The notes: a model not told the origin generated them from the sequence alone. A DNA stretch of 44,120 nt from Flavobacteriales bacterium (GCA_011525015.1 WTJC01000036.1:71857-115976), one strand, 5' to 3'; positions 36,941 through 44,003 are shown, counted from the first letter of the stretch. Translations and numbers: made by a program.

Positions 36941-36959
36941 AAATAAATGGTAAGACATG

Positions 36960-36968
36960 ATCACGACA
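36960..36968 (-). promoter_or_regulatory. Antiterminator segment of the trp leader
   Basis: On the minus strand the leader reads TGTCGTGAT at 36968-36960. This pairs over nine bases with ATCACGACA at 36926-36918, which is the loop and part of the 3' arm of the attenuator. The two pairings exclude each other. The segment starts directly after the trpL stop codon, so a ribosome finishing the leader peptide covers it, whereas a ribosome stalled at the Trp codons leaves it free. Confidence 0.75.
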
Positions 36969-37013
36969 CTACTGTGCACTGATCCACCACCATGTATTTT
37001 TGAAATTTTTCAT
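36969..37013 (-). CDS. trpL: trp operon leader peptide
   Basis: A 14-codon frame from ATG at 37013 to TAG at 36969 encodes MKNFKNTWWWISAQ, with three Trp codons in tandem (36992-36984). Chance occurrence of three TGG codons in a short frame just before a terminator and trpE is very unlikely. Leader peptides of this kind sense charged tRNA(Trp) by ribosome stalling, as in enteric bacteria. No Shine-Dalgarno is seen, as expected for this group. The region 37014-37070 must hold the promoter or be read through from the nitroreductase gene. I could not name a good -7 element there. Confidence 0.88.
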   Translation of the reverse strand: MKNFKNTWWWISAQ

Positions 37014-37070
37014 AATCGATGCTAATATAAAGACATATTAATTGAAGTACAAATACTTTTCTGTATTCAT

Positions 37071-37709
37071 TTATGCAATAGATTCAATTAACTCCTCTTC
37101 ACTCAATCGAACTTTCGCCAGATGTTGGGTGCCGTCGTTTTCACTTCTATAGCCGAGAGCAAGACAGACCGTTGGTTTCCACAACGAAGTATCAATTTCT
37201 AGAATTTCGGCAAAGCGCTGTTGATTAAAACCTTCAATGGCTGAGCTGTCGATGCGCAGGTCAGAGGCTGCCTGTAAACCGTAGGAGAGTGCGATGTACA
37301 TCTGTTTGTCACACCATGCCGCCTGTTGGCTCAAAGGCCATTTTGTAAGCGCCTGTGTCACATGCTCTTTATAGGTTTCAACCTCTTCTTGATTTGGATT
37401 TCTGGCAGCTATCAAATTGTTGAAATAGCGATCAATCACTAAGGGATGCACTGCTGAAGCATGTGCAAAAACCAACAAGTCAGAGGCATCTGTTATTTGT
37501 CCTTGATTGTAGGCTGCCGTTTTTAATTTTGCCCTTACTTCATCTCCTTTTACGTGAATTAATTTGAAGGGTTGAAGTCCGTAAGAGGTAGGAGCGAGAT
37601 TTATGGCTTTAAAGATGACTTCTAAATCTTCAGTTTCTATGCGTTTAGAGTAGTCGTATTTTTTTACCGCGTACCGCCAAGTGCGAGAAGCGAGAATATC
37701 ACTTTTCAT
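37071..37709 (-). CDS. NAD(P)H-dependent nitroreductase family protein
   Basis: This 212-residue flavoprotein of the NfsB-like nitroreductase family shows SRTWRYAVKKYD near the start, where FMN phosphate is bound, then NLAPTSYGLQPFKLIHV, and GLQAASDLRIDSSAIEGF. It should reduce nitro compounds, quinones or flavins with NAD(P)H in the cytoplasm. The physiological substrate is unknown. It lies upstream of the trp leader on the same strand, so readthrough into trp is possible. It is divergent from the TlpA-like lipoprotein. Confidence 0.9.
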   Translation of the reverse strand: MKSDILASRTWRYAVKKYDYSKRIETEDLEVIFKAINLAPTSYGLQPFKLIHVKGDEVRAKLKTAAYNQGQITDASDLLVFAHASAVHPLVIDRYFNNLIAARNPNQEEVETYKEHVTQALTKWPLSQQAAWCDKQMYIALSYGLQAASDLRIDSSAIEGFNQQRFAEILEIDTSLWKPTVCLALGYRSENDGTQHLAKVRLSEEELIESIA

Positions 37710-37722
37710 AGTCTTTTTTTGT

Positions 37723-37730
37723 CAAAGATA
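37723..37730 (-). promoter_or_regulatory. -7 promoter element for the nitroreductase gene
   Basis: On the minus strand 37730-37723 reads TATCTTTG, matching TAnnTTTG exactly, with 13 bases between it and the ATG at 37709. Transcription would start near 37717. No clear -33 element is seen. Confidence 0.45.
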
Positions 37731-37751
37731 GTACATATTAAAAGTGGATTG

Positions 37752-37759
37752 TATTTTTG
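37752..37759 (+). promoter_or_regulatory. -7-like element directly at the TlpA-like gene start
   Basis: TATTTTTG matches TAnnTTTG exactly but ends only three bases before the ATG at 37763. If it is used, transcription would start about at the ATG and the mRNA would be leaderless. It may equally be a chance match in AT-rich DNA. Confidence 0.3.
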
Positions 37760-37762
37760 ACT

Positions 37763-38248
37763 ATGCGAAGTTTTTCAGTCGTTCTAATAGGGTTGTTTCT
37801 CATGATCTCGTGTAAGAGTGAACCCCAAACCCTAAGGGTTATTTCACTGGAGGAGTTTCAGTCTGTTATGGAAGAGGCTCGTCTAAGTGACGATCTAACA
37901 GTCTACAATTTTTGGGCGACTTGGTGCGCACCCTGTGTTGCAGAAATGCCAATAATCGCAGAATTTACGCGTACCCATGGTCAGCAGTTGATATTTGTAA
38001 ATGTGGATCGTCAAAATTTATGGGAGAGTCGCGTTCCGCAAATGCTTAAAAAGTTAAATCTTCAAGAAGAGGTATACTTATTAGATAAACCAAAATTGAA
38101 TAATTGGTATCAGATGATTGATGAAAACTGGGGAGCAGGCTTGCCAGTCACTCTTTTTGTGGGGCAGGGGCAAAGCGTATTGTTTCAAGGCCCTCTAGAA
38201 GAGAAAGATTTAAAAGAAATAACAGGTAAATTCAATAAGGACTATTAA
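37763..38248 (+). CDS. TlpA-like thioredoxin-fold lipoprotein
   Basis: This 161-residue protein has a lipoprotein signal (LFLMISC, Cys17) and a thioredoxin-fold domain with the redox pair Cys55-Ala-Pro-Cys58 in FWATWCAPC. GAGLPVTLFV holds the cis-proline of the fold. It is probably a periplasmic thiol reductant or oxidant, for example for cytochrome c maturation or envelope protein repair (inference). I use the ATG at 37763. An upstream TTG at 37757 would lie inside a promoter-like element. A rhodanese follows with a gap of 17 bases. Confidence 0.88.
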   Translation: MRSFSVVLIGLFLMISCKSEPQTLRVISLEEFQSVMEEARLSDDLTVYNFWATWCAPCVAEMPIIAEFTRTHGQQLIFVNVDRQNLWESRVPQMLKKLNLQEEVYLLDKPKLNNWYQMIDENWGAGLPVTLFVGQGQSVLFQGPLEEKDLKEITGKFNKDY

Positions 38249-38265
38249 TTTTGAAAAAAAATAAA

Positions 38266-38580
38266 ATGTCAGATTTAAGTCAAGAAAAATGGGTCGCACA
38301 ACTGTCAGAAGACGATAATGCTGTTGTTGTCGATGTGCGCACTGCACAAGAACGCGCCGATGGTTTTGTTGCCAATTCGATTCATATGGATATCTATCAA
38401 CCTCAAGAATTTATGAAGTCTTTGGAAGGTCTTGATAAGTCAAAAAACTATTACATCTATTGTCGTTCTGGAAATCGATCAGGTCAAGCCTGCGCCGTAT
38501 TTAATCAAAGTGGGGTTCAAAACACCTACAATTTAATTGGCGGAATGATGGAGTGGAATGGCGAATTAGTGTATTCATGA
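38266..38580 (+). CDS. Single-domain rhodanese-like protein
   Basis: This 104-residue cytoplasmic protein is one rhodanese domain. The active-site loop is CRSGNRS with Cys66 as the sulfur-carrying residue, preceded by VVVDVRTAQE and YIYCRSG. It may transfer sulfane sulfur or deal with persulfides. I use the ATG at 38266, since the upstream TTG at 38251 only adds a poly-Lys leader. Its stop overlaps the PspC-like gene start (ATGA). The neighbouring TlpA-like protein suggests a shared thiol or sulfur theme. Confidence 0.88.
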   Translation: MSDLSQEKWVAQLSEDDNAVVVDVRTAQERADGFVANSIHMDIYQPQEFMKSLEGLDKSKNYYIYCRSGNRSGQACAVFNQSGVQNTYNLIGGMMEWNGELVYS

Positions 38581-38813
38581 ATGTCAATTCAAAATTGTAT
38601 CACCTGATACATTTTGCACAGCGAAGAGGTTTTGAGGTTTGTCAAAGAATTGCCGAGCGCTGGGGCATTCGAGCGCGGGTGGTTCGACTGAGTTTTATTT
38701 ATTTGACTTTTGTCACTCTTGGATTTGGTTTTGCACTCTATCTTTTCTTCGCTTTTTGGATTAAAATAAAAGACATGGTGTACACTAAAAGAAACTCTGT
38801 GTTTGATTTATAA
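38577..38813 (+). CDS. PspC domain small membrane protein
   Basis: This 78-residue protein matches the PspC domain: GFEVCQRIAERWGIRARVVRLSF corresponds to the conserved GVCgGiAeyfgi..tlvRl pattern, followed by a hydrophobic stretch (TFVTLGFGFALYLFFAFWI). PspC family proteins act at the inner membrane in envelope stress in proteobacteria, but no other psp gene is seen here. The ATG at 38577 overlaps the rhodanese stop by four bases. An upstream frame from 38553 would extend into the rhodanese gene and is less likely. Confidence 0.8.
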   Translation: MNVNSKLYHLIHFAQRRGFEVCQRIAERWGIRARVVRLSFIYLTFVTLGFGFALYLFFAFWIKIKDMVYTKRNSVFDL

Positions 38814-38939
38814 TTTGTCTTTTCACTGTTTGTTTTACGCATTAAAACCGCTTTATTTCACTAAAAAAGTAATGTGATAAGGATGTGCCTCTAGCAATAA
38901 TTTGTTACTTTGGGCTCTTGTTATAAAAAACACCTAATT
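38814..38939 (+). promoter_or_regulatory. Intergenic region before the AGCS symporter gene
   Basis: In this gap of 126 bases, TTACTTTG at 38905-38912 matches TAnnTTTG with one mismatch and lies 27 bases before the ATG at 38940. No convincing -33 element, hairpin or riboswitch-like structure is seen. Confidence 0.35.
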
Positions 38940-40523
38940 ATGAAAAAACTATTGAGCTTCTTATTCTTTGTCAGTATGAGCTTAAGTGCAGTTGCACAAG
39001 AAGAAGGCTTAGATCAAAAAATCGATCAAGCGTTTAAACCCGTCTCAGACTTTTTTAATACCGTAATCTTTTTTCCAGTATTTGGAACTCCTTTCGTACT
39101 TATTCTACTTGTAGGTAGTGCGTTGTTTTTTACGATTTATTTTGGATTTCCGAATATTAGACATTTCGGAACTGCTATTAATGTGGTTCGAGGAAAATAC
39201 GATGAACTAGAGGGTCAAGGGGGTGTGCACACTTCTGAAGTTAATGAGGTAGACGGAGATCTTCCTGACACGATAAAAGATGAGAGTCAAGAGGGTGAGG
39301 TAAGTCATTTTCAGGCCCTTGCCACTGCTGTTTCTGGAACTGTGGGTAATGGGAATATCGCAGGGGTAGCCTTGGCAATTGCCCTTGGAGGTCCAGGTGC
39401 AACATTTTGGATGATTGTGTGTGGATTATTAGGAATGTCAACCAAATTCGTAGAATGTACCCTTGGTGTTCAATATAGAGATGTAGATGAAAATGGAGTG
39501 GTCTTTGGTGGTCCGATGTATTACATTAAAAAAGGTTTAGCCAAAAAAGGTTTTGTCAATCTAGGTAAAGTAGCTGCGGCACTTTTTGCCTTCTTTTGTA
39601 TCGGAGGATCTTTTGGTGGAGGAAATGCTGCCCAATCGAATCAAGCTACTATAGTTTTAAAGGAGCTTCTAGGATTAGAAAGTACGATTGCAGGTACCAT
39701 GATTGGAGTCGTTTTAGCCGTCTTGGTTGGAATTATCATCATTGGTGGAATTAAGCGTATTGCCTCTGTTACCGAAAAGGTCGTTCCTTTTATGGCGGTC
39801 TTATATATCGCTGCTTGCTTGTATATCATCTTGAGCAACTTTGCCTTAATTGATGATGCTGTAGGTACCATTTTTAGAGAGGCATTTAACCCAAGGGCTG
39901 CTGGAGTTGGTGGAGTTATTGGAGTACTGCTTATTGGATTTAGAAGAGCTGCCTTTTCGAATGAAGCTGGGGCTGGATCAGCATCTATAGCACACTCTGC
40001 AGTTAAAACGAAATATTCGGCTTCTGAAGGTCTAGTTGCACTTTTAGAGCCATTTATCGACACTGTTGTCATTTGTTCAATGACCGCCTTGGTTATTGTT
40101 ATCTTCAATATGGGCGGATATTTTGAATACGGAGGAGTTAATGGCGTGGTGATGATCGACGGTATGCCATATGAAGGCGCTGGAATCACCAGTAGAGCTT
40201 TCGCGAATTACATTCCTTATTCTAATATCTTTTTAACCGTAGCTGTAGTATTGTTCGCGGTGTCTACCATGATTTCTTGGTCTTATTACGGATTACAATC
40301 TTGGAAATTTTTATTCGGTAGAGGAAAGCGAACAGATCTTACTTATAAGGTTTTATTTTTGGTATTTATTGTAATTGGAGCCGCCGCAAGTATGGACAGT
40401 ATCTGGGCATTCTCTGACGCAATGATTTTTGCGATGGTATTTCCCAATATGATAGGGCTGTACTTCTTATTCCCTGAAGTAAAAGCATTATTAGGTAGCT
40501 ACCTAAAAGCGATTAAAGGATAG
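38940..40523 (+). CDS. Alanine/glycine:cation symporter (AGCS family)
   Basis: This 527-residue polytopic membrane protein imports alanine or glycine with sodium or protons. Family motifs include ALATAVSGTVGNGNIAGVALAIALGGPGA, GMSTKFVECTLGVQYR and FSNEAGAGSASIAHSA. About eleven membrane segments are visible. Two features differ from the textbook form: a cleavable-looking signal (MKKLLSFLFFVSMSLSAVAQ) before the first membrane segment, and a charged stretch (about 100-130, rich in Glu and Asp) before the first family motif. I chose the ATG at 38940 over the TTG at 38910, which overlaps the promoter-like element. No terminator is found before the next gene, except the one inside it. Confidence 0.92.
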   Translation: MKKLLSFLFFVSMSLSAVAQEEGLDQKIDQAFKPVSDFFNTVIFFPVFGTPFVLILLVGSALFFTIYFGFPNIRHFGTAINVVRGKYDELEGQGGVHTSEVNEVDGDLPDTIKDESQEGEVSHFQALATAVSGTVGNGNIAGVALAIALGGPGATFWMIVCGLLGMSTKFVECTLGVQYRDVDENGVVFGGPMYYIKKGLAKKGFVNLGKVAAALFAFFCIGGSFGGGNAAQSNQATIVLKELLGLESTIAGTMIGVVLAVLVGIIIIGGIKRIASVTEKVVPFMAVLYIAACLYIILSNFALIDDAVGTIFREAFNPRAAGVGGVIGVLLIGFRRAAFSNEAGAGSASIAHSAVKTKYSASEGLVALLEPFIDTVVICSMTALVIVIFNMGGYFEYGGVNGVVMIDGMPYEGAGITSRAFANYIPYSNIFLTVAVVLFAVSTMISWSYYGLQSWKFLFGRGKRTDLTYKVLFLVFIVIGAAASMDSIWAFSDAMIFAMVFPNMIGLYFLFPEVKALLGSYLKAIKG

Positions 40524-40536
40524 CGTAAAAGCGTTA

Positions 40537-41205
40537 ATGAAATACAAAGTTCCCTTTCGTTTTAATTCACATGAGCGAAAGGGAATTTTTTTGTTGCTGT
40601 TGGTTTTATTCGTTTTGTTTTATGTGAAAGTAGAAGTAGTTCGGATCTTGGCGCTGACTCAAGCGCGTTTCACTGTTCAAGTACTGCAACTCAATTCACA
40701 ACCCAAAACAACTCCAAAACATCTAAAAACGTCAAATTTTCCCACAGCAAGTAAACAGACTCAAGTGGAACTTCAGCCTCTTAAAACAATAAAATCAGTT
40801 TTGAGTTTGGGTGAAATTAACAGCGCAGACACTTCGCAATTAAAACGAATTCACGGAATAGGTTCTGTTTATTCAAATAGAATCGTGAAATTTAGAAAAA
40901 GACTTGGAGGCTTTGTTGATATGGAACAGCTGGGCGCAGTTTACGGTTTAAACGAAAATTTGGTGGATAGTATTAAGAAGTATTTTACATTAGATGCTTC
41001 GAAAGCAAAAAAGATTAAACTCAGAGATGCGAATGCTTATGATTTGAGACGATATCCATTTATGAGTGAAAAGCTTATCGAGGAGTATGTATTATTTAGG
41101 ACGAAAAGCGGTTTGAATTCGCAAGACAGTTTGACTAACTTTTTTAAAAAAAGATTAAACAAATATGATTTTTATCTTTTATATTTGTATACAAAGCCAG
41201 AGTAA
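40537..41205 (+). CDS. Helix-hairpin-helix (ComEA-like) membrane protein
   Basis: This 222-residue protein has a basic N-terminus, one membrane segment (about 15-32), a polar linker, and helix-hairpin-helix DNA-binding repeats. The clearest repeat is INSADTSQLKRIHGIGSVYSNRIVKFRKRLGGF (about 94-126), followed by LRDANAYDLRRYPFMSEKL (about 161-180). ComEA-type proteins bind DNA outside the membrane during uptake, but other competence genes are absent here and the role is not shown. An intrinsic-terminator-like hairpin occupies codons 5-19. The stop overlaps a possible start of the acyl-CoA dehydrogenase (TAATG). Confidence 0.82.
   Translation: MKYKVPFRFNSHERKGIFLLLLVLFVLFYVKVEVVRILALTQARFTVQVLQLNSQPKTTPKHLKTSNFPTASKQTQVELQPLKTIKSVLSLGEINSADTSQLKRIHGIGSVYSNRIVKFRKRLGGFVDMEQLGAVYGLNENLVDSIKKYFTLDASKAKKIKLRDANAYDLRRYPFMSEKLIEEYVLFRTKSGLNSQDSLTNFFKKRLNKYDFYLLYLYTKPE
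40550..40592 (+). terminator. Intrinsic terminator-like hairpin inside a coding sequence
   Basis: A perfect ten-base-pair stem, TTCCCTTTCG (40550-40559) with CGAAAGGGAA (40576-40585), has a loop of 16 bases and is followed by seven T residues (40586-40592). This is a strong rho-independent terminator signature for agcS transcripts, yet it begins 13 bases after the start codon of the helix-hairpin-helix gene. Ribosomes translating that gene would melt it. Confidence 0.65.
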
Positions 41206-41228
41206 TGATTACAGAAATAAAGGGAGTT

Positions 41229-42368
41229 ATGAATTTTGATTATTCAGAAACTCAGCGATTAGTCGGAGAGTCTGCAAAGCAATTTGCACTTCAATACATT
41301 GCCCCTAATGTTAGAGATTGGGATGAGACCCAGTACTTTCCAAAAGAGGTGTTGCACAAAGCGGGCGAATACGGGTTTATGGGTATCATTATTCCTGAAA
41401 TGTATGGCGGTGCAGGTCTGTCTTATCACGAATACATAACGGTTATAGAAGAGATTACGAAAATTGACCCCTCTATAGGTCTGTCTATAGCAGCACATAA
41501 TTCACTTTGTACAAATCACATTTACGAATTCGGAAACGAAGAACAAAGACAGCGTTGGTTGCCAAAATTGGCTTCTGGTGAGTGGATTGGTGCTTGGGGT
41601 ATAACAGAACACAACACAGGTAGTGATGCTGGAGGAATGGCTACTACAGCCGTTCAAGATGGTGATCACTGGGTTCTGAATGGAGCAAAAAACTTCATCA
41701 CCCATGGGAAAAGTGGAGAAATAGCTGTCGTTATTGCCAGAACAGGTGAAAAGGGTGATTCTCACGGAATGACTGCATTTGTGGTTGAGAGAGGTACTCC
41801 AGGATTTACCCATGGTAAGAAAGAAGATAAATTGGGTATGCGTGCTTCTGAAACGGCAGAAATGATTTTTGAGAACTGCCGTATACCTCAGGAGAATGTT
41901 TTAGGCGAAGTAGGTGATGGATTCATTCAATCCATGAAAATTCTCGACGGTGGAAGAATCTCGATAGGAGCATTGGCCTTAGGGATTTCGAAAGGCGCCT
42001 ATGAAGCGTCTCTTAAATATGCAAAAGAGCGAACACAATTTGGTAAGCCAATTTCGGCCTTCCAAGGCGTATCGTTTAAATTGGCAGATATGTGTGTGGA
42101 AATTGAGGCCGCCGAATTGTTGTTACACAAGGCTGCTTTTTTGAAAAACGAAAAACGAAAGATGACCTTGAATTCTGCAATCTGTAAATTATATGCTTCA
42201 GACAGTTGTGTCAAAATAGCTAATGATGCCATTCAGATTCACGGAGGATACGGTTACCTCAAAGACTTCCCGGTAGAAAAATTTTACAGAGATGCTAAAC
42301 TCTGTACTATAGGAGAAGGAACTTCAGAAATCCAAAAAGTGGTGATTTCAAAAAATATTTTAAAATAG
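41229..42368 (+). CDS. Acyl-CoA dehydrogenase
   Basis: This flavoprotein of 379 residues (387 from the alternative ATG at 41205) oxidises acyl-CoA to enoyl-CoA in fatty acid or branched-chain amino acid breakdown. Motifs are [15 protein letters not shown] for FAD and substrate binding, [31 protein letters not shown] and [23 protein letters not shown]. The catalytic base is the Glu of GEGTSEIQ near the C-terminus. I prefer the ATG at 41229 because MNFDYSETQ is the usual family start, though the upstream ATG overlaps the previous stop and cannot be excluded. Electrons should go to an electron-transfer flavoprotein not seen here. Confidence 0.94.
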   Translation: MNFDYSETQRLVGESAKQFALQYIAPNVRDWDETQYFPKEVLHKAGEYGFMGIIIPEMYGGAGLSYHEYITVIEEITKIDPSIGLSIAAHNSLCTNHIYEFGNEEQRQRWLPKLASGEWIGAWGITEHNTGSDAGGMATTAVQDGDHWVLNGAKNFITHGKSGEIAVVIARTGEKGDSHGMTAFVVERGTPGFTHGKKEDKLGMRASETAEMIFENCRIPQENVLGEVGDGFIQSMKILDGGRISIGALALGISKGAYEASLKYAKERTQFGKPISAFQGVSFKLADMCVEIEAAELLLHKAAFLKNEKRKMTLNSAICKLYASDSCVKIANDAIQIHGGYGYLKDFPVEKFYRDAKLCTIGEGTSEIQKVVISKNILK

Positions 42369-42391
42369 CTGGCATAAGTATAATTTAGTTT

Positions 42392-42399
42392 TATATTTG
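42392..42399 (+). promoter_or_regulatory. -7 promoter element for rpsU
   Basis: TATATTTG matches the Bacteroidota -7 consensus TAnnTTTG exactly, 31 bases before the rpsU ATG. Transcription should start near 42405, giving a leader of about 26 bases that holds the SD sequence. A -33 TTTG is not clear. Confidence 0.6.
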
Positions 42400-42415
42400 C
42401 AGCCTAATAATAAAG

Positions 42416-42425
42416 AAAGGAGGTG
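42416..42425 (+). promoter_or_regulatory. Extended Shine-Dalgarno sequence of rpsU
   Basis: AAAGGAGGTG is complementary over ten bases to the 16S rRNA anti-SD CACCTCCTTT. The GGAGG core at 42419-42423 is 7 bases from the ATG. Other starts in this window lack such a site. In Flavobacterium johnsoniae the anti-SD is covered by bS21, bS18 and bS6, and rpsU is known to keep an SD for feedback control. Confidence 0.9.
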
Positions 42426-42430
42426 CTTTA

Positions 42431-42625
42431 ATGTTAATAATTCCAGTAAAAGACGGTGAAAATATAGATAGAGCTCTTAAGAGATATAAGCGCAAGTTCG
42501 ATAGAACTGGCACTATGCGTCAATTAAGAGGTAGACAGCAGTTTACCAAGCCTTCAGTGCGTAGAAGAGCAGAAATTCAGAAAGCGCAGTATATTCAAAC
42601 ATTAAGAGATCAAGAACAAATTTAA
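42431..42625 (+). CDS. rpsU: 30S ribosomal protein bS21
   Basis: This 64-residue basic protein matches bS21 throughout (MLIIPVKDGENIDRALKRYKRKF, then RQLRGRQQFTKPSVRRRAEIQKA). It sits near the 3' end of 16S rRNA. In flavobacteria its C-terminus helps sequester the anti-SD, which explains why most mRNAs there lack an SD. It has its own promoter-like element, a ten-base SD and its own terminator, so it is probably a single-gene unit with autoregulation (inference from the F. johnsoniae work). Confidence 0.97.
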   Translation: MLIIPVKDGENIDRALKRYKRKFDRTGTMRQLRGRQQFTKPSVRRRAEIQKAQYIQTLRDQEQI

Positions 42626-42648
42626 ACTTGTCTTTGAACTAGATATAG

Positions 42649-42680
42649 AATCCCAAGCCTAAAAAGCTTGGGATTTTTTT
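42649..42680 (+). terminator. rpsU terminator
   Basis: AATCCCAAGC (42649-42658) and GCTTGGGATT (42666-42675) form a perfect ten-base-pair stem around a seven-base loop, with T residues at 42674-42680. It ends the rpsU transcript, 28 bases before the xerC start. Confidence 0.88.
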
Positions 42681-42707
42681 ATTTTAGTATTTCAATAAAA
42701 GAGGCTA

Positions 42708-43622
42708 TTGGAAACTAGAAATCAAACCTTTCTCACTCAATATTTCGAATTTTTAAGTGTGCAGAAGAATCTGTCGCTTCATACTATCAAGGCGTATCAA
42801 AGTGATTTGCTGAGTTGTTTGCATATCCTCGAACAGGAGGGAGTTTCATTCGACAACATCAATACATTGAGCTATAGTCAATTGAGAATTTGGCTGATTC
42901 ATTTAATGCAGCAGGAATTGAGTCATAGTAGCATCAATCGAAAAACGGCTGCGCTCAATTCGTATTTCAGATTTGCATTGAATAAAGGTTGGGTTTCAAA
43001 GAATCCAATGGAAAATCACAAGTCTTTAAAGTTTGAAAAAAAAGCAATGCTCCCGTTTTCGAAAGAGGAAATCAACGCGCTGTTCAATATTGCAATTGAC
43101 GAAAGTAATTATGAAGAGTTAAGAAATGTAACCATCTTAGAATTGTTCTATGCCACAGGAATTCGAAAATCAGAATTGATACATCTCAAGCTCAGTGATG
43201 TCGATGTGGATTCTCGAACGATTAAAGTGTTGGGTAAACGCAATAAAGAACGCTTTATTCCACTGATTGAACACACAGCCAGTCGAATAGCCAATTATTT
43301 AAGCCTAAGAAATCATCTTTTTGAACGTTCTTCAGATTCTTTTCTGTTCTTGACTGCCAAAGGTCAAAAAATGTATCCGAATCTTGTAAATCGCAGCGTA
43401 AATGCTTATCTTAAAAGAGTATCAGTAAAGACTAAGAAAAGCCCTCATGTATTGAGGCACACTTTTGCGACACATCTTTTACAAAATGGAGCAGACATTA
43501 ATTCTGTGAAGGAGTTGTTAGGTCACAGTTCGCTAGCCGCAACGCAGATTTATACACACGCAGATATCGAGCTCCTCAAGGAAGTTCACAAAAATGCGCA
43601 CCCAAGGGGCGAAAAAGAGTAA
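42708..43622 (+). CDS. xerC: XerC/XerD-type tyrosine recombinase
   Basis: This 304-residue site-specific recombinase resolves chromosome dimers with a partner recombinase. The N-terminal SAM-like core-binding domain is at about 5-95. The catalytic domain holds Arg153 in ATGIRKSEL, His247 and Arg250 in HVLRHTFATHLL, His273 in LLGHSS, and the nucleophile Tyr282 in TQIYTH. The start appears to be TTG at 42708. An in-frame stop lies at 42696-42698, and the next in-frame ATG would delete about 66 residues of the core-binding domain. Whether it is XerC or XerD is not certain from sequence. The setting between rpsU and hpf is housekeeping, not a mobile element. Confidence 0.93.
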   Translation: METRNQTFLTQYFEFLSVQKNLSLHTIKAYQSDLLSCLHILEQEGVSFDNINTLSYSQLRIWLIHLMQQELSHSSINRKTAALNSYFRFALNKGWVSKNPMENHKSLKFEKKAMLPFSKEEINALFNIAIDESNYEELRNVTILELFYATGIRKSELIHLKLSDVDVDSRTIKVLGKRNKERFIPLIEHTASRIANYLSLRNHLFERSSDSFLFLTAKGQKMYPNLVNRSVNAYLKRVSVKTKKSPHVLRHTFATHLLQNGADINSVKELLGHSSLAATQIYTHADIELLKEVHKNAHPRGEKE

Positions 43623-43658
43623 TGCTGATCGCATGTATAACCTTAAATGCTACAGCCT

Positions 43659-43961
43659 ATGAATGTCAATATTCAAACCAGAAATTTTAATGCAAAAGGA
43701 GAACTTATTGATTTTAGCAACAAGCGCTTAGAGAAACTTTCAAAGTTTCATGATGGTATCGTGAAAGTTGAACTCGTAATGAAAATTGAAAACAGTTCTG
43801 AAAAGGAGAATAAATTTGCTGAAATCGATGTGAGAATACCAGGGGAACAAATCGTTGTTAAAAAGCAATGCAAATCATTCGAGGAGGCTATTGATAATGC
43901 CTCTGATGCAGTTGAAAGACTACTGATCAAGCACAAAGAGAAGGCTAAATCTATGGCGTGA
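43659..43961 (+). CDS. hpf: Ribosome hibernation-promoting factor (short HPF/RaiA)
   Basis: This 100-residue protein matches the HPF/YfiA domain: VNIQTRNFNAKGELIDFSNKRLEKLSKF, VKVELVMKIENS and a C-terminal FEEAIDNASDAVERLLIKHKEK. It binds the decoding site of the 30S subunit and stores inactive ribosomes in stationary phase. There is no long C-terminal dimerisation domain, so it is the short form. I chose the ATG at 43659. An ATG at 43647 would add four residues. It follows xerC by 36 bases. Confidence 0.93.
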   Translation: MNVNIQTRNFNAKGELIDFSNKRLEKLSKFHDGIVKVELVMKIENSSEKENKFAEIDVRIPGEQIVVKKQCKSFEEAIDNASDAVERLLIKHKEKAKSMA

Positions 43962-44003
43962 TTTTTTCTCTTAAAAATGTTTCATTTAAAAAAAACTTTT
44001 CTC

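Noticed and set aside
36888-37070. trp leader as a T-box or small-molecule riboswitch
   Set aside because: No T-box specifier stem or TGG-bulge/TGGN antiterminator bulge is visible, and a short frame with three Trp codons explains the structure more simply.
38910-38939. Ten-residue N-terminal extension of the AGCS symporter
   Set aside because: It begins with TTG within the -7-like element and lies before a good signal peptide that starts at 38940.
39641-40189. Open frame of 182 codons opposite the AGCS symporter
   Set aside because: It is antisense to a conserved membrane protein, rich in Thr, Ile and Pro as expected for the reverse complement of hydrophobic codons, with no recognisable domain.
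42708-43622. Tyrosine recombinase as a phage or transposon integrase
   Set aside because: The length, catalytic residues and setting between rpsU and hpf match a housekeeping Xer protein. The adjacent tRNA-Thr was considered as an attachment site, but no direct repeats or phage genes are seen.
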